DNA of 6,618 nt, from positions 1-6,618 of the forward strand of contig JAQGHK010000108.1 of the NCBI GenBank assembly GCA_028288875.1, written 5' to 3'. Numbering within the stretch: the first letter of the stretch is position 1; each line of letters begins with the position of its first letter. This stretch comes from Phycisphaerales bacterium (GTDB lineage: Bacteria > Planctomycetota > Phycisphaerae > Tepidisphaerales > Tepidisphaeraceae). The position numbers and the translations under genes are program-made. The notes beneath the pieces were generated by a model. It was not told where the DNA came from and did no database searches. It saw only the letters and a list, made by a program, of their open reading frames with translations. Shown piece by piece: positions 1 to 4,988 of this stretch.

Positions 1-293
1 GCTTCAATTGCTCGGGTTACATCCGTTTTTCATTTCCATTTGACTGCTGCCGAATGGCCATTGACGCCGCGATCGCGCTAAGGGTAATTTCCTACTCGCC
101 ATGGAGTGGGGCAAAGCCTCGTTCAGGGCGACTCGATCGGTGGGGCACTTCGTTGTGAACAGTTTCCAACTGAATGACCTGACACGGCCGCCGTTGTGCG
201 GGGTGACGATCGGTGCGCTTTTGTGGCCTTCCTGCGGCGGGTGCCGGCGGGCGGGTCTTGAACGGGTTTCTTCCCGCCACTCGTGAGCAATCT
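1..293. other. Intergenic region upstream of the RTX gene
   Basis: No convincing gene lies here. Short open frames exist on both strands, but none resembles a known protein and none has a ribosome binding site. The first ~100 bases are noticeably more AT-rich than the rest of the window, as expected for a promoter region. The last 50 bases are rich in GGCGGG runs; GGCGGG at 250-255 could pair with CCCGCC at 273-278 across a 17-base loop, but the pairing is short and may be chance. The frame of the RTX gene stays open back to a GTG at 213, but the residues encoded there do not look like part of that protein. Confidence 0.6.
61..90 (+). promoter_or_regulatory. Candidate sigma-70-type promoter for the RTX gene
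   Basis: TTGACG at 61-66 matches five of six bases of the -35 consensus. TAATTT lies 18 bases downstream at 85-90 and keeps the key TA---T bases of a -10 box. Transcription would begin near base 97 and leave a leader of about 200 bases. The spacing and position are reasonable, but single promoter matches of this quality arise by chance. Confidence 0.3.
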
Positions 294-1457
294 ATGAACG
301 CAATGTTCGAATCGTTGGAGACACGGAAGCTCCTTGCCAGCGTCACGGCGGCGGTGGTCAACGGTCAACTGCAGGTCACCGGCACGGCCGGCCGCGATGT
401 GGTCCAGATCGGCTACGCAGAGACGATCGAGGACGGCATCGCTATCTATGACAGCAGCGGACAGGAGCCCAAGCTGATCGCCCAGTTCGCCAAGTCGAAA
501 TTCACCTCGGCCGTCATCGACCTCAAGGCCGGTAACGACGAGCTCAACTTCGATAGCGGCGACTACTTCTTCAAGTATCCCGGTTACATCCCCGTCACGG
601 TGCACGGCGGCGACGGCAATGACGACCTCTTTGACGGGTACGGCACGCCCACCATTAAATTCTACGGCGACGCCGGCAATGACACGATCACCAATATCGA
701 CGGCTTTGCCGATGGCGGCACGGGCGATGATCTCATCAGGGGCTTCCTCGGTCACGAGAGTGACATCGGCGGCAATGAGTCCCTGATCGGCGGCGACGGC
801 AAAGACACCATCTACGGCAACGGCGGCGCGGACACCATCCTCGGCGGCAACGGCGACGACCAGATTATCGTCGGCCCCGGCTACGACTACGCGCCGGGGC
901 ACGTGATGCACTCGACGGTGGACGCCGGCGCGGGCAATGACTCCGTCTTCATCAGCGACTCCGCCACGGTGCACCTCGGTGACGGGTATGACAAGGCTGA
1001 AATCGCGCTCTCGACGCTGGACAACAAGAAGTACGACAGCATCGTCGTCTACGGCGACGCCGGTAACGACATCATCCGTACGGTCGAAAACGATGTGCCG
1101 GTGGTGCCCGCCAAGCTCGTCAAAATCTACGGCGGCACGGACAACGACACCATCTACGGCGGCCAGGGCCAGGACGTGCTCAATGGCGAGGGCGGCAACG
1201 ATAAAATCTTCGGCGGACACGCCAACGACACCATCAACGGCGGCACGGGTAACGACATCCTGTACGGCGATGACGGCAACGACGATATCTACGGTTCCGA
1301 CGGGAATGACACTCTGTATGGCGGCACCGGCAACAACCGGCTGTTCGGCCAAAAGGGCATCGACACCATCCACTCCAAGAATGGCAGCGTCGACCAGATC
1401 ATCGGCAGCCAGGACGGCGACATCCTCGATAAAGACAGCTTCGACGTTCTGAGCTAA
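294..1457 (+). CDS. Secreted RTX-like calcium-binding repeat protein with LEPR-XLL N-terminal motif
   Basis: The product is 387 residues and very rich in Gly, Asp and Asn. Residues 5-15 (FESLETRKLLA) match the LEPR-XLL type motif found at the N terminus of many large exported planctomycete proteins; it is thought to direct export but has no hydrophobic core like a normal signal peptide. Residues ~20-40 (VVNGQLQVTGTAGRDVVQI) form the short beta lead-in that often precedes such repeats. From about residue 103 onward the protein is mostly nonapeptide repeats of the form GGxGxDxhx (for example YGGTGNNRLFG and GGTGNDILYG), which in RTX proteins fold into a calcium-bound beta roll. No catalytic domain, transmembrane helix or C-terminal anchor is visible. 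The start at 294 places the motif five residues in; ATG 303 is the alternative. The ribosome binding site is weak. The role is probably extracellular or cell-surface, but the exact function is unknown. Confidence 0.85.
   Translation: MNAMFESLETRKLLASVTAAVVNGQLQVTGTAGRDVVQIGYAETIEDGIAIYDSSGQEPKLIAQFAKSKFTSAVIDLKAGNDELNFDSGDYFFKYPGYIPVTVHGGDGNDDLFDGYGTPTIKFYGDAGNDTITNIDGFADGGTGDDLIRGFLGHESDIGGNESLIGGDGKDTIYGNGGADTILGGNGDDQIIVGPGYDYAPGHVMHSTVDAGAGNDSVFISDSATVHLGDGYDKAEIALSTLDNKKYDSIVVYGDAGNDIIRTVENDVPVVPAKLVKIYGGTDNDTIYGGQGQDVLNGEGGNDKIFGGHANDTINGGTGNDILYGDDGNDDIYGSDGNDTLYGGTGNNRLFGQKGIDTIHSKNGSVDQIIGSQDGDILDKDSFDVLS
600..1430 (+). repeat. RTX-type nonapeptide repeat region inside the 294-1457 gene
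   Basis: The encoded repeats fall into two dense blocks, residues ~103-195 and ~278-376, joined by a looser stretch holding isolated units such as VDAGAGNDSVF, VHLGDGYDKAE and VYGDAGNDIIR. Roughly 18-20 units can be counted by eye. The DNA repeats recur as GGCGGC/AACGAC/ACCATC-like triplet patterns, but copies vary at third codon positions. This looks like an old, diverged protein repeat rather than recent DNA duplication. Confidence 0.8.
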
Positions 1458-1477
1458 CCAGCCACCAATGCAGCATT

Positions 1478-1509
1478 GCCCCTTCCCCGTGTCCGAGCGG
1501 GGAAGGGGC
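1478..1509. terminator. Strong 12-bp hairpin after the RTX gene; terminator or intergenic repeat
   Basis: GCCCCTTCCCCG at 1478-1489 pairs perfectly with CGGGGAAGGGGC at 1498-1509 around an 8-base loop. It begins 20 bases after the RTX stop codon, where a terminator would sit. No T-run follows on the + strand, so it is not a classic intrinsic terminator. It could act with Rho, protect the mRNA 3' end, or be a copy of a dispersed palindromic repeat. A partial echo of one arm (CCTTCCCCGG) appears at about 1568-1577. Confidence 0.5.
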
Positions 1510-1638
1510 CGGTCTGCACACATCTCGGAAATTGCTTGATTCCGTGACCGGAGGCGTCAACCCACGACCTTCCCCGGACGGACTGCGCCTAGTCTGAATG
1601 CGCCGCTCCTCACGGATGCGGCCCCAGCTCACATCTAA

Positions 1639-1651
1639 ACCGAATTTCGGT
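1639..1651. promoter_or_regulatory. 13-bp palindrome just before the GT2 start; possible operator
   Basis: ACCGAA-T-TTCGGT is a perfect inverted repeat with one central base, ending five bases before the ATG at 1657. It occupies the place where a ribosome binding site would normally be, and no such site is seen. It could be a repressor site or a tiny mRNA hairpin affecting initiation, but a palindrome this short can occur by chance. Confidence 0.25.
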
Positions 1652-1656
1652 GCAAT

Positions 1657-2550
1657 ATGATTTCCGTTCTGATTTCTGTCTTCAATGGTTCCGAGTACCT
1701 CGCCGAAGCGATGGATTCTCTGCTAGCCCAGACTTACACCGATTTTGAGATCATCGTGGTGGACGACGGCTCCACCGATGACACGCTCGACCAACTTCAG
1801 GCGTACGCCGCGAAAGACGCGCGGATCAACGTCATCCACCACTCCAACCGTGGCATACCGGCTTCGATCAACGCTGCGGCGCGGCTCGCCGTCGGCAAAT
1901 ACCTCGCCCGCATGGATCTGGACGACGTGGCCTCGCCCACGCGCTTTGAGAAACAGGTGGCCTACATGGACGCGCATCCGGAAGTAACGGTGCTGGGGTC
2001 GCGCGTGATCCTGATCGACCCCTTCGGCACGGAATACCACCGGCCAATGCACGCGCTGACGCACGAAGAGATCGACGCCAAGCTGCTGGCCGGTGAAGGC
2101 TGGGCAATCGTCCAACCCGCGGCCATGATTCGGCACGACGCGTTCCTGGCAGTAAAGGGTTACGACGAGCGCTACCGCACGAGCCAGGATTTTGATCTCT
2201 GGCTGCGCATGGCCGAGCACGGCCGGCTGGCCAATCTCGAAGAGCCGCTGCTGAAGTATCGCCAGCACTTAGGCAGCGCGAACTTCGCCAAGGCCAAGCA
2301 GCAGAAGGAGTTCAAGATCCAGATCCTGCGGGAGGCCTACGCCCGCCGCGGCCTGCCGCCGTTCGACGCCACCACTCTGCCCCCGCCGCCGGAGACCGAC
2401 CCGTTCCGCATCCGCAAGCGCTGGGGCTGGGCCGCCATCCGCGCCGGCCGCTTCGGCGCTGCCCGCCACCACGCGTACGCAAACATCAAGCTCCACCCGA
2501 TGGCCTGCGACGCATGGAAGATGCTGTATTGCTCGGTGCGAAGGCACTGA
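1657..2550 (+). CDS. Glycosyltransferase family 2 (GT-A fold)
   Basis: The 297-residue protein should transfer a sugar from a nucleotide-sugar donor to a glycan or lipid acceptor at the cytoplasmic face of the membrane, as GT2 enzymes do in cell-surface polysaccharide synthesis. Residues 1-43 carry the family's opening strand and nucleotide-binding motif (ISVLISVFNG, then VVDDGSTDDT). RMDLDD at 85-90 is the metal-binding DXD site. QDFDLWLRMAE around 177-187 corresponds to the ED and following Trp motif holding the catalytic base region. No transmembrane segment is visible, so it is a soluble or peripheral enzyme. The C-terminal ~70 residues are basic and not diagnostic. The start at 1657 begins exactly at the first beta strand; no Shine-Dalgarno sequence is apparent. 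A 20-codon frame from ATG 1598 ends in TGA overlapping this ATG (ATGA). Donor and acceptor cannot be predicted, and no other glycan genes flank it. Confidence 0.9.
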   Translation: MISVLISVFNGSEYLAEAMDSLLAQTYTDFEIIVVDDGSTDDTLDQLQAYAAKDARINVIHHSNRGIPASINAAARLAVGKYLARMDLDDVASPTRFEKQVAYMDAHPEVTVLGSRVILIDPFGTEYHRPMHALTHEEIDAKLLAGEGWAIVQPAAMIRHDAFLAVKGYDERYRTSQDFDLWLRMAEHGRLANLEEPLLKYRQHLGSANFAKAKQQKEFKIQILREAYARRGLPPFDATTLPPPPETDPFRIRKRWGWAAIRAGRFGAARHHAYANIKLHPMACDAWKMLYCSVRRH

Positions 2551-2590
2551 ACGGCCGTGGCCGGCGCAATGGGAGGCAAAGGCGGTCGAC

Positions 2591-2598
2591 GCTACACT
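2591..2598 (+). promoter_or_regulatory. GCTACACT -10-like element before truA
   Basis: TACACT (2593-2598), preceded by GC, ends eight bases before the TTG at 2607. A polymerase start about seven bases downstream would give a leader of only a few bases. No good -35 box is seen. The element shares the pattern GCTANA(C/A)T with three other sites in the window. Confidence 0.45.
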
Positions 2599-2606
2599 CG
2601 CCCGCC

Positions 2607-3437
2607 TTGGCCTCGCAGCGTTACAAACTCACGATCGCCTACCGCGGCACGCGCTATCACGGCTGGCAGGAGCAGCAGGGATTCGCCAATACCTGGAAAG
2701 GCGAAACCGGCGACGGCATCAGCGGGCCGCCGACGGTGCAGGAATGTTTGCGCAAGGCGCTCGAAGCCGTCGTTCGGCATCCGGTGAGCGCCGTCGGCAG
2801 CAGTCGGACTGATGCCGGCGTGCATGCCAAGGGGCAGGTGGCGCACTTCGATACACACATGCTGCAGATCCCGCCCGAGGGCCTGCGCCGGGCGACGAAT
2901 TCGCGCCTGCCGGACGACATTTTGGTGCGATCAATCGAGGCCGTGCCGGATTCGTTTGATGCGATCAGCAGCACGATTGAAAAGCGGTACCAATATGTGA
3001 TCTGGAACGCCTTGGACCGTCCGCCGTTCTTCAGCGAGATGGTGTTTCATCGGTTCCAACCACTGAACGTCGAGGCGATGGCGCAAGCGGCGCTTCACCT
3101 TGTCGGCGAGCATGATTTCGCCAGCTTCGCCAAACCCGGCCATGGCCGCGCGACCACGATCCGCACCGTTCACGAATGCGCCGTCCACGCCCGCGGCCCG
3201 CGCGTGGTGATCGGCGTGCGCGGCAGTGGCTTCCTCTGGAACATGGTCCGCATCATCGCCGGCACGCTGGTGGAAGTCGGCCTAGGCCGATTCCAGCCGG
3301 ACGATGTCGCCGCGATGCTAGCCGCCAAAGACCGCACCGCCGCCGGGCCGACGGCGATCGCGCAGGGGCTGTATCTACAGTGGATTCGCTTCAAGGATGA
3401 AGTCCAACCCCTCGCCCCAATGTCCGTGGACGGCTAA
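2607..3437 (+). CDS. truA: tRNA pseudouridine(38-40) synthase TruA
   Basis: TruA converts uridines 38-40 in the anticodon stem-loop of many tRNAs to pseudouridine. The 276-residue product has the family's opening YKLTIAYRGTRYHGWQ, the catalytic loop SRTDAGVHAKGQVAHF with the nucleophile Asp69, the NSRLPDDI segment, KRYQYVIWN, the GSGFLWNMVRIIAGTLVEVG core near the C-terminal end, and the closing AKDRTAAGPTAIAQGLYL. Length is close to the usual ~260-270. I chose TTG 2607 because homologues begin only a few residues before YKLTIAY; the in-frame ATG at 2514 would add 31 basic, unrelated residues and overlap the GT2 gene. Two oddities: about 14 extra residues (roughly 25-41) between GWQ and the VQE helix, and Ser in place of the usual Gly just before RTDAG. 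It is followed 13 bases later by the J-protein gene. Confidence 0.95.
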   Translation: MASQRYKLTIAYRGTRYHGWQEQQGFANTWKGETGDGISGPPTVQECLRKALEAVVRHPVSAVGSSRTDAGVHAKGQVAHFDTHMLQIPPEGLRRATNSRLPDDILVRSIEAVPDSFDAISSTIEKRYQYVIWNALDRPPFFSEMVFHRFQPLNVEAMAQAALHLVGEHDFASFAKPGHGRATTIRTVHECAVHARGPRVVIGVRGSGFLWNMVRIIAGTLVEVGLGRFQPDDVAAMLAAKDRTAAGPTAIAQGLYLQWIRFKDEVQPLAPMSVDG

Positions 3438-3440
3438 ACT
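3433..3440 (+). promoter_or_regulatory. GCTAAACT -10-like element before the J-protein gene
   Basis: TAAACT at 3435-3440, preceded by GC, ends ten bases before the ATG at 3451. The TAA of this hexamer is also the stop codon of truA. Transcription from here would give a leader of about four bases, in line with the absence of a ribosome binding site. There is no clear -35 box. Confidence 0.45.
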
Positions 3441-3450
3441 ACGACGCTCC

Positions 3451-4398
3451 ATGGCCAAGCGCGATTATTACGAAGTTCTCGGTGTCCCCAAGTCCGCATC
3501 GGCGGACGATGTCAAAAAGGCCCATCGCCGTCTTGCGCGTAAGTTGCACCCGGACGTGAACAAGGAAGCCGGCGCCTCGGCCAAGTTTGCTGAAGTGCAA
3601 GAGGCGTACGACGTGCTGTCGGACGTCGACAAGCGGAAGAAGTACGACCAGTTCGGCCATGCGGCAGCGGGCGTCGGGGGCGGCGGTGGTGCGGACGACA
3701 TGTACGAGCAGTTCCGCCGCCAGCAGGGCGGCGGCCGGAGCGTTCGGCCGGAAGATTTTGAAGGGGCGGAAGGCGGGCAGTTCGGCGACGTGTTCGACCA
3801 GCTTTTCGGCGGCCGTGGCCCCTTCGGGCGGGCGGGCGGACGCAAACGCCATCCCGAGCCCACGCGCGGAACCGACATCGAACACCCGGTCACCCTCACC
3901 TTCGAACAGGCCGCCCGCGGCACGAGCCTGCCGTTGCGCCTAAGCCTGGGCAACACCACTGAAACGATCGATGTGAAGGTGCCCGCCGGAGTGAAAGACG
4001 GCAGCCGCGTCCGCGTCCGCGGCAAGGGCGACCGCTCCGGCGGCACGCCCGGCGACCTGTTCATCGTCGTGAGCGTCACGCCCCACGCCTTCTACAAACG
4101 CAGCGGTCTGGACGTAACCCTAGACGTCCCGCTCAGCGTTTATGAAGGCCTGCTCGGCACGCGCGTCACCGTCCCGACGCTCGACGGCCAGCTCACGCTG
4201 ACGATTCCGCCCGGCACCGGCAGCGGCGCGAAGCTCCGCATCAAAGGCCGCGGCATCAAGCGAGGCGAAGAAGTCGGCGACCAGTTCTGTGTCATCAAGA
4301 TCGTGCTGCCCAAAGGGCTAGGCGAGGCAGACAAGCAGTTCATCACCGAAATGCAGGCCCGGCATCCGCTCAATCCGCGGGAAAACATCGGCTGGTAA
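3451..4398 (+). CDS. J-domain co-chaperone, class B (CbpA/DnaJ family, no zinc finger)
   Basis: The 315-residue protein should stimulate the ATPase of an Hsp70 (DnaK) and deliver unfolded clients in the cytoplasm. The J domain covers residues 1-~70 (RDYYEVLGVPKSAS, with the essential HPD at 33-35 and YDQFGH at its end). A Gly/Phe-rich linker follows to ~135 (VGGGGGAD, FDQLFGGRGPFGR). Two C-terminal beta-barrel client-binding domains start near residues 140 (GTDIEHPVTLTFEQA) and 212 (HAFYKRSGLDVTLDVPLS). The CxxCxGxG zinc repeats of true DnaJ are absent, so it resembles E. coli CbpA. ATG 3451 starts with MAKRDYYEVLG as in homologues; the upstream in-frame ATG 3397 would overlap truA and add unrelated residues. 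It lies 13 bases after truA and 21 bases before the next gene. Neither dnaK nor grpE is in view. Confidence 0.93.
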   Translation: MAKRDYYEVLGVPKSASADDVKKAHRRLARKLHPDVNKEAGASAKFAEVQEAYDVLSDVDKRKKYDQFGHAAAGVGGGGGADDMYEQFRRQQGGGRSVRPEDFEGAEGGQFGDVFDQLFGGRGPFGRAGGRKRHPEPTRGTDIEHPVTLTFEQAARGTSLPLRLSLGNTTETIDVKVPAGVKDGSRVRVRGKGDRSGGTPGDLFIVVSVTPHAFYKRSGLDVTLDVPLSVYEGLLGTRVTVPTLDGQLTLTIPPGTGSGAKLRIKGRGIKRGEEVGDQFCVIKIVLPKGLGEADKQFITEMQARHPLNPRENIGW

Positions 4399-4406
4399 GC
4401 CGCGGG

Positions 4407-4414
4407 GCTAGAAT
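4407..4414 (+). promoter_or_regulatory. GCTAGAAT -10-like element before the DUF2256-DUF3253 gene
   Basis: TAGAAT at 4409-4414, preceded by GC, ends five bases before the GTG at 4420. The expected transcription start falls on or within a base of the start codon itself, so the mRNA could be fully leaderless. No Shine-Dalgarno sequence fits between them, and no -35 box is evident. Confidence 0.45.
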
Positions 4415-4419
4415 CGCCC

Positions 4420-4824
4420 GTGCCCGCCCCGAAGCTTTCCAAACCCTGCCATCGCTGCGGCCGCGAGATGACGTGGCGGAAGAAGTGGGCCAGGACGTGG
4501 GACGAGGTCCGGTATTGCTCCGACGCCTGCCGTCGCGAGCGGCTAACCGCCACGGACGCTGCCCTGACCGTCGCAATCGTTCACCTGTTAGAGAACCGGA
4601 TCGCCGATGCGTCGGCCTGCCCGAGTGAGGCGGCCCGGGCCGTGGACGCCGTCGGTTGGGCCGATTTGATGGAGCGCACCCGTCGTGCCGGGCGGCGATT
4701 GGCGCAGGCCGGTGTGATCGATGTCACCCAAGGCGGGCGTCCCGTCGATCCGTCGTCGGCGCGAGGCCCGATACGTTATCGGCGGGGAACGCAGTGGCGG
4801 CAACGTGGGGCGCTTGCCGATTAA
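4420..4824 (+). CDS. DUF2256 and DUF3253 domain fusion protein (zinc ribbon plus winged-helix-like)
   Basis: This 134-residue protein has two recognisable small domains of unknown function. Residues 8-41 match DUF2256: KPCHRCGREMTWRKKWA then WDEVRYCSDACRRE, with Cys10, Cys13, Cys33 and Cys37 placed to bind one zinc. Residues ~46-121 match DUF3253: a helix (ALTVAIVHLLE), the CPSEAARAV motif at 67-75, then RAGRRLAQAGVIDVTQGGRPVDP and ARGPIRYRRG, a pattern suggestive of a small winged-helix fold. These domains are usually annotated as separate short proteins, though their fusion is known in bacteria. A nucleic-acid-binding role is possible from the basic character and zinc ribbon, but this is inference. 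GTG 4420 is the start because it lies 21 bases after the J-protein stop and immediately precedes the domain; no ribosome binding site is present. Confidence 0.85.
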   Translation: MPAPKLSKPCHRCGREMTWRKKWARTWDEVRYCSDACRRERLTATDAALTVAIVHLLENRIADASACPSEAARAVDAVGWADLMERTRRAGRRLAQAGVIDVTQGGRPVDPSSARGPIRYRRGTQWRQRGALAD

Positions 4825-4901
4825 GCCGATGGGATAAAATCCAATTCATTTCCTAACGTGCGATTTTTCGGTCAAATTCGTCCAATTGAAAACGACTTGG
4901 C

Positions 4902-4924
4902 CTGACCGTGTGTAAGTGGGTCAG
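4902..4924. promoter_or_regulatory. Inverted repeat CTGACC-N11-GGTCAG; candidate operator
   Basis: CTGACC at 4902-4907 and GGTCAG at 4919-4924 are perfect inverted copies with centres 17 bases apart. The pair ends three bases before the TATACT -10 box, so a dimeric regulator bound here would cover the -35/spacer region and could control glycogen synthase. The left arm is also the only weak -35-like hexamer nearby (20-base spacing). Confidence 0.3.
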
Positions 4925-4925
4925 T

Positions 4926-4933
4926 GCTATACT
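4926..4933 (+). promoter_or_regulatory. GCTATACT -10 element for glycogen synthase
   Basis: TATACT at 4928-4933 matches five of six bases of the bacterial -10 consensus and carries the same GC prefix as the elements before truA, the J-protein gene and the DUF2256 gene. Unlike those, it lies 55 bases before the start codon, giving a leader of about 50 bases that includes a ribosome binding site. No strong -35 box is present. Confidence 0.5.
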
Positions 4934-4939
4934 CTCGAA

Positions 4940-4955
4940 GTCGGCCCGGACCGAC
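4940..4955 (+). promoter_or_regulatory. Small hairpin at the predicted 5' end of the glycogen synthase mRNA
   Basis: GTCGG (4940-4944) can pair with CCGAC (4951-4955) around a six-base loop, starting at the transcription start predicted from the TATACT box. A 5'-terminal stem can protect mRNA from decay, but the stem has only five pairs. Confidence 0.2.
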
Positions 4956-4976
4956 AGAGCCTGAAAGCCAGAGAAC

Positions 4977-4980
4977 GGAG
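4977..4980 (+). promoter_or_regulatory. Ribosome binding site for glycogen synthase
   Basis: GGAG lies eight bases before ATG 4989 and supports that start over the in-frame GTG at 4980, which overlaps this site. It is the only clear Shine-Dalgarno sequence before any gene in the window. Confidence 0.6.
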
Positions 4981-4988
4981 TGGCCGAG

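Larger units (their letters stand above)
4825..4988. other. Intergenic regulatory region before glycogen synthase
   Basis: This stretch has a clearly AT-richer centre (4835-4900) than the surrounding genes and holds no gene. It contains a TAAAAT hexamer at 4835-4840, an inverted repeat, a -10-like box, a small leader hairpin and a ribosome binding site, the last four listed separately. No terminator with a T-run is seen for the upstream gene. Confidence 0.6.

Noticed and set aside
600..1430. CRISPR-like or satellite DNA array
   Set aside because: The periodicity is a coding nonapeptide repeat in frame with the RTX gene, and the copies are diverged, with no uniform repeats and unique spacers.
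937..1452. 171-residue + frame within the RTX gene
   Set aside because: It is a Thr/Ser/Ala/Arg-rich out-of-frame reading of the repeat DNA.
123..1523. 466-residue reading frame on the - strand opposite the RTX gene
   Set aside because: Its Val/Ala/Asp-rich repetitive sequence is the mirror of the Gly/Asp/Asn repeat codons. It has no recognisable domain.
2514..2606. Upstream ATG extension of TruA
   Set aside because: It would overlap the GT2 gene by 37 bases and add 31 basic residues unlike any TruA N terminus. The TTG at 2607 fits both the family start and the -10-like element.
3397..3450. Upstream ATG extension of the J-protein
   Set aside because: It overlaps the end of truA, and J-domain proteins begin at the MAKRDYYEVLG segment.
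3468..4079. 203-residue - strand frame opposite the J-protein gene
   Set aside because: The sense strand encodes a clear J domain and C-terminal domains. The antisense product is a Pro/Ser/Arg-rich shadow.
4835..4840. TAAAAT as the main promoter -10 for glycogen synthase
   Set aside because: The nearest -35-like TTGCCG is only 15 bases upstream, and the hexamer is ~150 bases from the start. TATACT at 4928 is closer and shares the GC prefix. It remains possible as a second promoter.
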